NCBI GenBank assembly: GCA_963926925.1
Contig: CAWUZD010000023.1
Coordinates: forward strand, 1 to 25,059
Source of the DNA: Paralactobacillus_A sp963926925
Lineage (GTDB): Bacteria > Bacillota > Bacilli > Lactobacillales > Lactobacillaceae
DNA: 25,059 nucleotides
Direction of reading: 5' to 3'
Part shown: piece after piece, positions 6,699 through 14,962 of the stretch
Layout of the letters: every line of letters begins with the position of its first letter
How positions within the stretch are numbered: position 1 is the stretch's first letter
Position numbers and translations under genes: made by a program
Notes under the pieces: model-generated
Databases searched by the model: none
Told to the model about the DNA's origin: nothing
The model's input: the letters and a program-made list of their open reading frames with translations, nothing else

Positions 6699-8534
6699 TT
6701 AATCTAGTGAGACATTGCCAGCAAATTGGGAGTTATACAAATCAGCATAAAAGCCCTGCTTAGCTAATAATTCCTGATGAGTACCTGTTTCAACAATCGC
6801 TCCATGATTCATAACAATAATATTATCCGCGTCTTGAATTGTTGAAAGCCGATGCGCAACTACAAAACTCGTTCTTCCTTGTAATAATCGTTCCATCGCA
6901 TGTTGAATTTGAATTTCAGTACGTGTATCAACGTTTGAAGTAGCTTCATCTAAAATTAAAATTTCAGGATCAGCAACAAAGGCCCGCGCAATTGTTAATA
7001 ATTGTCGTTGCCCTTGTGAAATATTTGAAACTGATTCATCAAGAACTGTTTGGTAGCCATGTGGTAATTTACTTACAAATTCATCGACATGGGCTGCTTT
7101 AGCCGCTTGCATAATTTCTTCATCAGTTGCATCTTCACGACCATATTTCAAATTATCCCAGATTGTTCCTGAGAACAACCACGTATCCTGCAAGACCATT
7201 GCAAAATGTTTCCGCAAATCGTTGCGACTCATATCACGAGTATCTTTCCCATTTAGCCGAATTGAACCACCCTTAATATCATAAAAGCGTTCTAATAAAT
7301 TAATAATCGTGGTTTTACCAGCACCCGTTGGACCAACAATCGCTGTCATATGTTGCTTTTGTACTACTAAGTTATAATCGGTCATTAAAATTGGTGCATC
7401 ATCATAACCAAATTTAACATGTTCAAATTCAATTAGTCCTTTTGGATTAGTTTCAACTGGCAAGTTAGGATGAGTATCAGTCATATCTTTTTCATCTAAG
7501 ACTTGAAAGACCCGTTCTGCCGAAGCAATCGTCAATTGAATTGTGTTAGCTAAATTGGCTAATTGCGAAATTGGTTGTGAAAAACTACTTGTGTATTGCA
7601 ACATTGCTTGCACATTACCTAAAGTAATTTGTCCATGGGTTACTTGAATACCACCAACAATGGCAACACAAACATAACTTAAATTACTTACGAATGACAT
7701 AATTGGCATCATTAAGCCAGATGCTAGTTGCGCTTTCCATGAAGCCTGATAAAGCTTTTCATTTTCAGCTTCAAATTCAGCAATTGTTGCATCTTCATGG
7801 TTAAAACTTTTAATAACATCCTGACCAGCATAATTTTCTTCAATATAGTTATTAAGTAAACCAAAATGTTTTTGTTGAGCAGCAAAGTTCTTTTGCGAAC
7901 GTGGTGCAATTATCCCAATAAACAACATACTTAATGGTACAGTAGCAACAATAATTAGGGTTAATTGCCAACTAATCGTTAACATTATCCATAATGTTCC
8001 TACTAATTGCACAATTGATGTCACCAATTGCGTTAAACTTTGCTGTAATGTTGAAGCAATATTATCCAAGTCATTAATGCAGCGACTAATAATATCACCA
8101 TTAGAATGCGTGTCATAATAACTTACTGGTACAGTCATCATTTTATGTTTCATTTGTTTGCGCATTTTATAAACCGTATTTTGGGACAAATTAACCATAA
8201 TGATACGTTGAATAAATGTTAAAATAGCTGAACCTGCATACATTAATGCCACAATAATTAAAATATGAGCAATCTTATTAAAATCAATTGGCCAATGTGA
8301 CATCGCAATGCCAGCCTTTTGCATAGCTGTTCCTTGCATAACGCCTTCAAAAATCGCAGTTGTTGCTTTCCCTAAAATCTTAGGTGTTTTAATTTGTAAA
8401 ATTTGGGCAATAATTGCCAAAATAATCACAATCATAATGAAAAAGATGCGATTTTTCATATACATTAATAAGCGCCAGGTGGTGCCCCAAAAATCATTGG
8501 TTTTCTCAATTGGATGACCATGATGATTATGCAT
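6699..8534 (-). CDS. ABC exporter half-transporter, catalytic partner (LmrD/EfrB-like)
   Basis: This about 611-residue half-transporter has a cytoplasmic, His-containing N-terminus (MHNHHGHP), six membrane segments (about residues 25-330) and a nucleotide-binding domain. Walker A is GPTGAGKTT at 401-409, Walker B is ILILDEATS with the catalytic glutamate at 530, and the switch histidine is in VVAHRLST (about 561). The signature reads ISQGQ instead of LSGGQ. It pairs with the upstream gene as a heterodimeric multidrug-type exporter. Its intact Walker B and H-loop serve the active ATP site, while its altered signature helps form the partner's degenerate site. The ATG at 8534 is preferred: AAGAAGG lies eight bases upstream, whereas the ATG at 8540 is only two bases from it. 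The coding region overlaps the upstream gene by 8 bases, implying translational coupling. The substrate is unknown. Confidence 0.9.
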   Translation of the reverse strand: MHNHHGHPIEKTNDFWGTTWRLLMYMKNRIFFIMIVIILAIIAQILQIKTPKILGKATTAIFEGVMQGTAMQKAGIAMSHWPIDFNKIAHILIIVALMYAGSAILTFIQRIIMVNLSQNTVYKMRKQMKHKMMTVPVSYYDTHSNGDIISRCINDLDNIASTLQQSLTQLVTSIVQLVGTLWIMLTISWQLTLIIVATVPLSMLFIGIIAPRSQKNFAAQQKHFGLLNNYIEENYAGQDVIKSFNHEDATIAEFEAENEKLYQASWKAQLASGLMMPIMSFVSNLSYVCVAIVGGIQVTHGQITLGNVQAMLQYTSSFSQPISQLANLANTIQLTIASAERVFQVLDEKDMTDTHPNLPVETNPKGLIEFEHVKFGYDDAPILMTDYNLVVQKQHMTAIVGPTGAGKTTIINLLERFYDIKGGSIRLNGKDTRDMSRNDLRKHFAMVLQDTWLFSGTIWDNLKYGREDATDEEIMQAAKAAHVDEFVSKLPHGYQTVLDESVSNISQGQRQLLTIARAFVADPEILILDEATSNVDTRTEIQIQHAMERLLQGRTSFVVAHRLSTIQDADNIIVMNHGAIVETGTHQELLAKQGFYADLYNSQFAGNVSLD

Positions 8535-10266
8535 TTGCATTACCTTCTTCTGGTTTAATTTGTGAAGCAACAATTTCTTGATAAACTTCATTATCAGCTA
8601 ATAATTGGTCATGCGTACCATGGCCAACTACTTTGCCATGATCTAATACCAAAATCAAATCAGCATCAGCAACCGTTGAAACTCGTTGTCCCACAATTAC
8701 TACGACATGTTGTTGTATTTCATTATCTTCACGTAATGCTTGGCGTAATTTAGCATCCGTCTTAAAATCTAATGCTGAAAATGAATCATCAAAAACATAA
8801 ATTGATGCTTTCTTAACTAACGCACGTGCAATTGCTAAACGTTGCCGCTGTCCACCTGAGAAGTTAGCACCACCATGATCAACATGAGCGTCTAGTTTAT
8901 CAGGCAATTCATTTACAAAATCAGCTGCCTGCGCAATTTGTAATGCATGCCAAATTTCTTCATCAGTTGCTTGTGCATTACCATACTGCATATTTTCACG
9001 CAAAGTTCCGGTAAATAAGTTAGCTTTTTGAGGAATAAAGGCAACCTGCCGATGAACTTCATTTAAATCAGCGTCTTTTACATTCACACCATTAATTTTT
9101 ACTTGACCAGCACTAGCATCATAAAAACGTGGAATTAAATCAACCAAAGTTGATTTACCGGAACCAGTACTACCAATAATAGCAAGCGTTTGTCCCGCAT
9201 GAACATCAAAAGTAATATCTTGCAAAGTCAATGGCTTACTATCCATGTAATGAAAATCAACATGATCAAATGTTAATGAAGATGGTCTATTTAATAATGA
9301 AATTGGTTGCTTAGCCACAACTAAGTTTGAATGTTTATCAAGAACTTCATTTAAACGTAATGCTGAAGCTTGTGCACGTGGAATTAAAACAAAAACCATC
9401 GCTAACATCATAAAACTCATTAAAATTTGGGCAGCATAAGTAATAAAAGCAATCATATTACCAACTTCAGTTACTTGGTAAGCAATTAAATGACTACCCC
9501 AAAAAGTAATAAAGACATTGGTCATACTCATAATTAATGTCATTAATGGTAAAACAAATGCTGTAACACTATAAACTTTTTTCGCATTTTGCATATAATC
9601 ACGGTTAGCAACATCAAACCGTTTTTGTTCATACTCATCCTGCCGAAAAGCACGAATAACACGCACTCCGGTCATTCCTTCTCGAAAGATGAGGTTAACC
9701 CGATCAATTTTCTTTTGCATTGCACTAAATAATGGCCGCGCAAAATATAAAACTGTGCCAACAACAACGGCAATGATTGGCAAAACAAATGCAAAAACTA
9801 ACGTTAAAATATGGCTTTTTTGATATGCTAAAATGCTCGCTCCAATTAACATCAACGGTGCCATTAACATTACACGTAAAAACATCAAAGCCACATTTTG
9901 AATCTGCATAATATCATTTGTAGTACGTGTTACTAAGGAAGAAGTCCCAATTTGTTCCATTTCGTCATTAGAATAATTAATTACTTTACGATAAACAGCA
10001 CTGCGTAAATTTTGTCCTAATTTTTGTGAGCCTTTGGCTGACGCATAAACATTGATTGCTGCTGCCGCAATACTAATCAATGAGCAAATAATCATCGTAA
10101 TGCCGACATGTTCAATGTAAGGAATATTGCCTTTGGCAATCCCATTATTAACAATATTTGATGTTAATGTTGGTAAGTATAGCGAACTCATGACTTGCAC
10201 TGCCATAAAAATAACCGCCGTTATTACCGACCACAGTGGGATACGCTGTTTTATTAACTTAATCAT
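8527..10266 (-). CDS. ABC exporter half-transporter, degenerate partner (LmrC/EfrA-like)
   Basis: This about 579-residue half-transporter has six membrane segments in residues 1-300 and a C-terminal nucleotide-binding domain. Walker A is GSTGSGKST (365-373) and the signature FSGGQ. Two key catalytic residues are altered: the Walker B glutamate is Asp (VFDDSFSALD, Asp494) and the switch histidine is Gln (VGQRVST, Gln527). This is the standard signature of the degenerate subunit in heterodimeric exporters such as LmrCD, BmrCD and TM287/288, rather than a broken gene. The start at ATG 10266 has AAAGGTGA about eight bases upstream and overlaps the TetR stop region by 8 bases; a GTG at 10278 would lie inside the ribosome site. 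With the downstream half-transporter it should form a membrane drug or toxic-metabolite pump controlled by the adjacent regulator. Confidence 0.9.
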   Translation of the reverse strand: MIKLIKQRIPLWSVITAVIFMAVQVMSSLYLPTLTSNIVNNGIAKGNIPYIEHVGITMIICSLISIAAAAINVYASAKGSQKLGQNLRSAVYRKVINYSNDEMEQIGTSSLVTRTTNDIMQIQNVALMFLRVMLMAPLMLIGASILAYQKSHILTLVFAFVLPIIAVVVGTVLYFARPLFSAMQKKIDRVNLIFREGMTGVRVIRAFRQDEYEQKRFDVANRDYMQNAKKVYSVTAFVLPLMTLIMSMTNVFITFWGSHLIAYQVTEVGNMIAFITYAAQILMSFMMLAMVFVLIPRAQASALRLNEVLDKHSNLVVAKQPISLLNRPSSLTFDHVDFHYMDSKPLTLQDITFDVHAGQTLAIIGSTGSGKSTLVDLIPRFYDASAGQVKINGVNVKDADLNEVHRQVAFIPQKANLFTGTLRENMQYGNAQATDEEIWHALQIAQAADFVNELPDKLDAHVDHGGANFSGGQRQRLAIARALVKKASIYVFDDSFSALDFKTDAKLRQALREDNEIQQHVVVIVGQRVSTVADADLILVLDHGKVVGHGTHDQLLADNEVYQEIVASQIKPEEGNANA

Positions 10267-10882
10267 TGGTTTGATCACCTTTCTTAATGCCGTTAGCTAG
10301 CCAATCTAATAATGTATCAAAATATTCACTAGCAACTCGTTTAGGATTATCAATTCCTTGTTTTTGACCAATTAAATACTGGCGAAAAGCTTGCATCATA
10401 AAACTAATTAGTTGGCGTTTTAATAACTCATTTTGTGACTTTTTAATTCGTAATAATTGATAATTAATCATCAAATCATCAATAGCAGACTGATGATTTT
10501 GCATTAAATATTGGCGTTCTTCTTGAAAAACATCGATATTAAAAGTATTTTTCCAAAAAGCAGCATGTTTTTGAGAAGTAATTTTATCTAAAAATTCCTT
10601 AAAAAACTGTGATGAAGCCGTAAAAATATCACCATTTTTGGCAACAATAATCTGTCGCCACATTTGGTACCATCTTTGCTTATACAAATGAACAAGATAA
10701 GCATGAAAATCAAATTTATCAGTAAAATATTGATAAAAACTTCCCCGTGGAATTTTGGCTAATTTAACAATGTTACTAATCGATGCTTCATGAACAGGAA
10801 CACGTGAAAATTCTTGAAATCCCGCGGCAAGTAAGCGTTGTTGTTTAGCCTGATCTAAATTAAAAAAAGTTGGTTTCGGCAA
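10259..10882 (-). CDS. TetR/AcrR family regulator of the exporter operon
   Basis: The about 207-residue protein has an N-terminal TetR-type DNA-binding domain: helix 1 from PKPTFFNLDQAKQQRLL, and a helix-turn-helix around SISNIVKLAKIPRGSFYQYF, followed by an all-helical ligand-binding and dimerisation region. Translation most likely begins at the TTG at 10882. It has a very strong G-rich ribosome site (GGAGG eight bases upstream) and gives the family-typical MPKPTFFNL start. Earlier ATGs at 10936 and 10903 lie within the operator and ribosome-site region and add unrelated residues. It is the first gene of the operon and overlaps the exporter gene by 8 bases. Two tandem palindromes over its promoter strongly suggest it represses its own transcription and that of the pump until an inducer binds. 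The inducer is unknown. Confidence 0.88.
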   Translation of the reverse strand: MPKPTFFNLDQAKQQRLLAAGFQEFSRVPVHEASISNIVKLAKIPRGSFYQYFTDKFDFHAYLVHLYKQRWYQMWRQIIVAKNGDIFTASSQFFKEFLDKITSQKHAAFWKNTFNIDVFQEERQYLMQNHQSAIDDLMINYQLLRIKKSQNELLKRQLISFMMQAFRQYLIGQKQGIDNPKRVASEYFDTLLDWLANGIKKGDQTND

Positions 10883-10905
10883 AAACTCACCCTCCCCCCT
10901 CATAT

Positions 10906-10937
10906 TATGACATTGTGTTATATGACACCTTGTCATA
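10906..10937. promoter_or_regulatory. Two tandem TetR-type operators
   Basis: Two 17-bp dyads follow each other with a 15-bp period. Site 1 (10921-10937) is TATGACA-CCT-TGTCATA, a perfect 7-bp inverted repeat. Site 2 (10906-10922) is TATGACA-TTG-TGTTATA, with one mismatch. Seen as a whole, ATATTATGACA (10902-10912) and TGTCATAATAT (10931-10941) also form a perfect 11-bp inverted repeat. The sites start at the -10 box and cover the likely transcription start, ideal for repression by the adjacent regulator. Confidence 0.8.
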
Positions 10938-10963
10938 ATATCACGTCACTATCACATCGTCAA
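10935..10963 (-). promoter_or_regulatory. Promoter of the TetR-exporter operon
   Basis: On the minus strand, TTGACG (10963-10958) and TATTAT (10940-10935) are separated by exactly 17 bases. The -10 box overlaps the outer half of the first operator. Confidence 0.75.
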
Positions 10964-10974
10964 ATAGCATAAAA

Positions 10975-11004
10975 AAAGGTTGTAGCTATAAAGCTACAAC
11001 CTTT
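10975..11004 (-). terminator. prfC terminator
   Basis: A perfect 13-bp stem (10975-10987 with 10992-11004, loop ATAA) is followed on the minus strand by a run of T residues. It begins five bases after the prfC stop codon and insulates prfC from the TetR operon. Confidence 0.9.
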
Positions 11005-11009
11005 AACTT

Positions 11010-12596
11010 TTATTCAGATTGGAATCTTGCGGTTAAATGAACATCAGGATATTTATCAGCAAACCACCGCAAAGCGAAATCATTTTCAAATAAGAACAAT
11101 GGATCACCATTAACATCCTTAACTAATAAGTTACGACTTGATGAAGCATGTTCATCTAATTTTTCAGGATTATCAATCCAACGTGCTGTACGTGAACCCA
11201 TTGGGGACATTTCAACTTCAGAATTATATTCATGCAACATTCTGAATTGGAAAACTTCAAATTGCAATTGTCCAACCGCACCAAGAATATATTCATCAGT
11301 ATTCATTGTCCGGTAAAGTTGAATTGCACCTTCTTGAACTAGTTGTTGCATCCCTTTATGGAATGATTTTTGTTTCATTACGTTCTTAGGCGTTACTTTA
11401 ACAAATAATTCTGGCGTAAACTGTGGTAATTTCTTAAATGCAATTGCCTTCTTGCCGCTATAAATGGTATCACCAATTTGAAAATTACCAGTATCATATA
11501 AGCCAACAATATCACCAGCAACCGCATTAGTTACTTGTTCACGAGCATCGGCCATAAATTCCGTTGAATTATTTAAACGTAATTTCTTACCGGTTCGTTG
11601 TAAGGTAACATCCATTCCCTTTTCAAATTCACCAGAACAAATTCTTACAAACGCAATCCGGTCACGATGAGCTGGATTCATATTAGCCTGAATCTTAAAG
11701 ATAAAACCAGAAAAGTTAGGATCAGTTGGACTAATCTTTTCACCATCTTGCGTTTCATAAGCACCTGGCGCTGGCGCATACTTAACAAAACTATTTAAGA
11801 AGGTTTCAACACCAAAATTAGTTAAAGCTGAGCCAAAGTAAACTGGCGTTTGTTCACCTTTAGCAATTTTAGCTAAGTCAAATTGGTTACCAGCTTCTTT
11901 GAGTAAATCAATATCATCCAACGTTTGTTGATAAATTGAATCATCTTTAAGTGGATTATCACCAATAACTTGACCCGTAGTTTTATCCAATGGCAAAAAA
12001 CGATGGGCTTCATCTTGAGGGCGATATAATTCAATACGATTATTTTCACGATCATACAAACCTTTAAGACCCTTGCCCATACCAATTGGCCAGTTCATCG
12101 GATAACCTTCAACATTAAGCAAATCTTCCAATTCAGCAATTAAATCGAGTGGTTCACGGCCATCACGATCTAACTTATTCATAAATGTAAAAATCGGAAT
12201 ACCACGTTTTTTAACAACTTTAAAAAGTTTTTTGGTTTGTGGTTCAATCCCTTTAGCAGAATCAATTACCATCACAGCAGCATCAACTGCCATTAAAGTC
12301 CGGTAAGTATCTTCAGAGAAATCTTCGTGTCCTGGAGTATCCAAAATATTAATTCGTTTGCCTTGATAATCAAATTGCATTACAGAACTAGTAACAGAAA
12401 TACCACGTTTCTTTTCAATTTCCATCCAGTCAGATTTAGCAAAATGACCACTCTTTTTACCTTTAACAGTACCAGCTTGCCGAATAACACCACCAAAAAG
12501 TAATAATTGTTCGGTAATAGTTGTTTTACCGGCATCCGGGTGGGAAATAATTGCGAATGTCCGGCGTTTAGCTACTTCTTGTGCTAAGTTTGTCAT
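11010..12596 (-). CDS. prfC: Peptide chain release factor 3
   Basis: RF3 is a GTPase that removes RF1/RF2 from the ribosome after peptide release and takes part in post-peptidyl-transfer quality control. The product is about 528 residues, as expected. The GTPase motifs are clear: P-loop SHPDAGKTT near residues 18-26, switch I GISVTSS, G3 DTPGHEDF, and G4 NKLDRD. Domain II and the RF3-specific C-terminal domain follow (VGQLQFEVFQFRM, then MSPMGSRTARWI). Of two adjacent ATGs I prefer the second (12596), because AAAGGG then lies seven bases upstream rather than four; the first (12599) would add one methionine. The AI-2E family gene ends 19 bases upstream with no terminator between, so they probably form an operon. 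Confidence 0.97.
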   Translation of the reverse strand: MTNLAQEVAKRRTFAIISHPDAGKTTITEQLLLFGGVIRQAGTVKGKKSGHFAKSDWMEIEKKRGISVTSSVMQFDYQGKRINILDTPGHEDFSEDTYRTLMAVDAAVMVIDSAKGIEPQTKKLFKVVKKRGIPIFTFMNKLDRDGREPLDLIAELEDLLNVEGYPMNWPIGMGKGLKGLYDRENNRIELYRPQDEAHRFLPLDKTTGQVIGDNPLKDDSIYQQTLDDIDLLKEAGNQFDLAKIAKGEQTPVYFGSALTNFGVETFLNSFVKYAPAPGAYETQDGEKISPTDPNFSGFIFKIQANMNPAHRDRIAFVRICSGEFEKGMDVTLQRTGKKLRLNNSTEFMADAREQVTNAVAGDIVGLYDTGNFQIGDTIYSGKKAIAFKKLPQFTPELFVKVTPKNVMKQKSFHKGMQQLVQEGAIQLYRTMNTDEYILGAVGQLQFEVFQFRMLHEYNSEVEMSPMGSRTARWIDNPEKLDEHASSSRNLLVKDVNGDPLFLFENDFALRWFADKYPDVHLTARFQSE

Positions 12597-12615
12597 CATA
12601 AAACCCTTTCTTAAA

Positions 12616-13728
12616 TTAGTTATTATTATTATTTAATTTATTGTCCATTTTCTTTCTAACTTGATAAATGTTATGCACATAAATTACAACGGTCTTACAA
12701 ATAGCATATACGGGAACTGCCAGCATTGTACCAATAATACCGTATAAATTACCCGCTACTAATAAAATTATCATAATCGTCAATGGATGAATCTTTAAAG
12801 TACGACCGATAACATTTGGATAAATTAAATTACCATCAACTTGTTGAACGATAATAACAACAACACACACTAAAATAACCTTTGGTAATGAAATTGTTGC
12901 CGCAATAAATAAAGCAGGTGCAATTCCAATATATGGTCCCAAATAAGGAATAATTGTCGTAATTCCTGCTACAAATCCTAATAAATAAGCATATGGCATT
13001 TGAATAATAGCATAACCAATGAAGGTAAACGTTCCTACAAACAAACATTCAATAGCTTGTCCCGCAATATAATGTGAAATAGTTTGGTTCATTTTAATCA
13101 TTAATTCACCAACTTGATCACTATAATGATGTGGTAAAAGTCGTTGAATACTTGGAATGAACTTATGACCATCTTTCAAGAAATAAAACAGAAACATTGG
13201 AATAGTAATTGCAGTAATTACAACACCAGTAATTGAAGTAATAAAACCACCAATGCCAGTTAAATGTGACATCACATTTTTCAAAATAACACTTGGTTGT
13301 AAGTTAAGATTATTTAAATACTTGGGAATATCTAAATGTTGAAACCAGGGATGGTGCGATAATTCACGTAAAATAGTTTGTAAGTGGTGCACAATGTTAG
13401 GCAAATGTTTAATTAATTGTGTCAATTGACTAACTAAATTAGGAATTACTAATGCAATAATTAAACCTAAACCACCAAAAAATACTAAAAATACTAATAA
13501 AATACCTAAATTACGTGGAATTTTAATTTTTTCTAATAAATTAACTAATGGATTAAATAAATAGTAAAGAAAACCAGCAATTAATATTGGCATAAATAAT
13601 GTCGAAATAAAAGCAGTGACCGGTTGAAAAACAAAACTTATTTTTGATAACATAAAAATCACTGTTATTACGACTAAAACTTCGAGTGACCAAAAAAATA
13701 ATCGTGAATTACGCAAGCGATTAAACAT
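12616..13728 (-). CDS. AI-2E family transporter (PF01594)
   Basis: This roughly 370-residue multipass membrane protein shows the AI-2E/UPF0118 pattern. Two N-terminal spans are followed by a long amphipathic helical region (LIKHLPNIVHHLQTILREL), then clustered spans with the family-typical TTIIPYLGPYIGIAPALF and a QQVDGNLIYPNVIG loop. Members include TqsA (autoinducer-2 efflux) and proteins reported as cation/proton antiporters, so the substrate cannot be assigned. I use the ATG at 13728, which has GAGGTG nine bases upstream; a GTG at 13740 lies too close to any ribosome site. The C-terminus ends in a run of asparagines encoded by a short AAT-type repeat. prfC follows 19 bases downstream. Confidence 0.88.
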   Translation of the reverse strand: MFNRLRNSRLFFWSLEVLVVITVIFMLSKISFVFQPVTAFISTLFMPILIAGFLYYLFNPLVNLLEKIKIPRNLGILLVFLVFFGGLGLIIALVIPNLVSQLTQLIKHLPNIVHHLQTILRELSHHPWFQHLDIPKYLNNLNLQPSVILKNVMSHLTGIGGFITSITGVVITAITIPMFLFYFLKDGHKFIPSIQRLLPHHYSDQVGELMIKMNQTISHYIAGQAIECLFVGTFTFIGYAIIQMPYAYLLGFVAGITTIIPYLGPYIGIAPALFIAATISLPKVILVCVVVIIVQQVDGNLIYPNVIGRTLKIHPLTIMIILLVAGNLYGIIGTMLAVPVYAICKTVVIYVHNIYQVRKKMDNKLNNNNN

Positions 13729-13796
13729 ATTTTTTAACACCTCTCACCAATCTAGTCTTATATATTGTATCAAATTAATTTGTTGTCGTGTCATGA

Positions 13797-13802
13797 TATA
13801 AT
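13797..13802 (+). promoter_or_regulatory. -10 box of the 13830 gene
   Basis: TATAAT lies 27 bases before the ATG in the region between divergent genes. I found no convincing -35 at 16-18 bases. A perfect 12-bp palindrome, CAAATTAATTTG, lies just upstream at 13771-13782. Confidence 0.45.
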
Positions 13803-13829
13803 AAATTCAATATGAATCCAGGTGATTAA

Positions 13830-14318
13830 ATGTCAAATCAAAAAGCAACGCATATTTTTTTATTTCTATTTGTAATTCCTTATATTTTTGCCTTATTACT
13901 AATTGGCACATGTTACAATGCCTTACTTGTTCATACTGGTAGTTGGTGGCGCACCATTGTCGGTGCCCTTATTGGCGCTACCCTCCTCATGTTAGTTAAG
14001 GTTACGGTAGAACGCCCTTTAAAAATTTTAGGTAAATATACTACTAATAAAATTATTCATCTCAGTATTCGTTTCTTCATGTTAGATAAAGCAAAATGGT
14101 GGAAATTATTATTTAACTTTGGTTTTGATTTTGTGCTGGCAGGAACAGCGACATGGGTAGTAAGACATGTTTTTACGTATAAATTTATTGTTGGTACGAT
14201 GGCTGGTTGGATAATTTTAATTATGTTTATCAGTATTTTATTAGGTTCATATCTTGATTTTGATTTAATGAGTATTGCTCCTAAAAATAACAAAAATATA
14301 AAAGGTTGTGATGTTTAA
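13830..14318 (+). CDS. Small multipass membrane protein, unknown
   Basis: The 162-residue product is strongly hydrophobic, with about four membrane spans (near residues 9-28, 38-60, 92-112 and 120-142) and basic loops between them (KVTVERPLKILGKYTTNK). I do not recognise the family. The start is supported by AGGTGA five bases upstream of the ATG and a TATAAT box at 13797. It is transcribed divergently from the AI-2E family gene and converges on the DUF402 gene. The last codons and the stop (KGCDV) lie inside the left arm and loop of its own terminator, an economical arrangement also shared with the convergent gene. Confidence 0.7.
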   Translation: MSNQKATHIFLFLFVIPYIFALLLIGTCYNALLVHTGSWWRTIVGALIGATLLMLVKVTVERPLKILGKYTTNKIIHLSIRFFMLDKAKWWKLLFNFGFDFVLAGTATWVVRHVFTYKFIVGTMAGWIILIMFISILLGSYLDFDLMSIAPKNNKNIKGCDV

Positions 14319-14334
14319 TCACAACCTTTTATAT
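14296..14334. terminator. Bidirectional terminator overlapping a gene end
   Basis: A perfect 17-bp stem (14296-14312 with 14318-14334, five-base loop GTTTA) has A/T-rich ends. The upstream gene's stop codon lies in the loop, and the convergent DUF402 gene ends two bases past the right arm. Confidence 0.85.
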
Positions 14335-14335
14335 T

Positions 14336-14872
14336 TTAACGATGATGAGCTAATTCTTGATAACGCTGATACCATAAATCCACATATGCTTGTGAAAATG
14401 GTCCCTTTTGGTTTTTAATCCAATCAACTAAAATACGCACATTAGCTTTTAAAATATGATCAATTGTTGCTGAATAATGCCATTTTTGTCGATGCGCTTC
14501 ATATTCATCAATATCTAATAAACGTCGTTCACCATTCGGAAAAACTTTTACGTCTAAATCATAATCAATATATTTTAAAGCTTGTTTATCAAGAACAAAT
14601 GGTGAAGCTAGATTGCAATAATACGAAATGCCGCTATCACGAATCATTGTTACGATATTAAACCAATAATGTTTATGAAAATAAACAATTGCTGGTTCAC
14701 GTGTTACCCAACGACGGCCATCTGATTCAGTAACTAGCGTGTGATCATTACAACCAATTAGCGTATCCTCATTTTCCTTAAGAATCATTGTATCGCGCCA
14801 TACTCGATGTAGTGACCCATCATGCTTATAGCTTTGAATCGCTATATAGTCCCCTTCTTTTGGAATCTGCAT
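14336..14872 (-). CDS. DUF402 nucleoside tri-/diphosphatase (NtdP-like)
   Basis: This 178-residue protein matches the Firmicutes NtdP/DUF402 family in length and motifs. The core is IDYDLDVKVFPNGE at about 102-115, followed by LLDIDEYEAH, where conserved acidic residues are expected to hold the metal ions. The N-terminus (IPKEGDYIAIQSYKHDGSLHR) is also typical. Family members hydrolyse nucleoside tri- and diphosphates in a metal-dependent way. The ATG at 14872 gives the standard family N-terminus; a longer TTG-initiated frame to 14899 adds nine unrelated residues. The ribosome site is poor: GGAAGG lies about 12 bases upstream, so translation may be modest. It is cytoplasmic. recX lies about 90 bases upstream on the same strand. 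Confidence 0.88.
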   Translation of the reverse strand: MQIPKEGDYIAIQSYKHDGSLHRVWRDTMILKENEDTLIGCNDHTLVTESDGRRWVTREPAIVYFHKHYWFNIVTMIRDSGISYYCNLASPFVLDKQALKYIDYDLDVKVFPNGERRLLDIDEYEAHRQKWHYSATIDHILKANVRILVDWIKNQKGPFSQAYVDLWYQRYQELAHHR

Positions 14873-14962
14873 GTGAATGTCCAGCCTTCCATTTATCAAA
14901 CATTACTCGCTTTTTATTGTAACATGTTAATATTTTTCTTGACCATAGCGGTTAGTTAATTT

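Noticed and set aside
12836..13048. Cys/Tyr-rich 70-aa frame on the minus strand
   Set aside because: Alternative frame inside the AI-2E family gene, caused by hydrophobic codon bias; no ribosome site.
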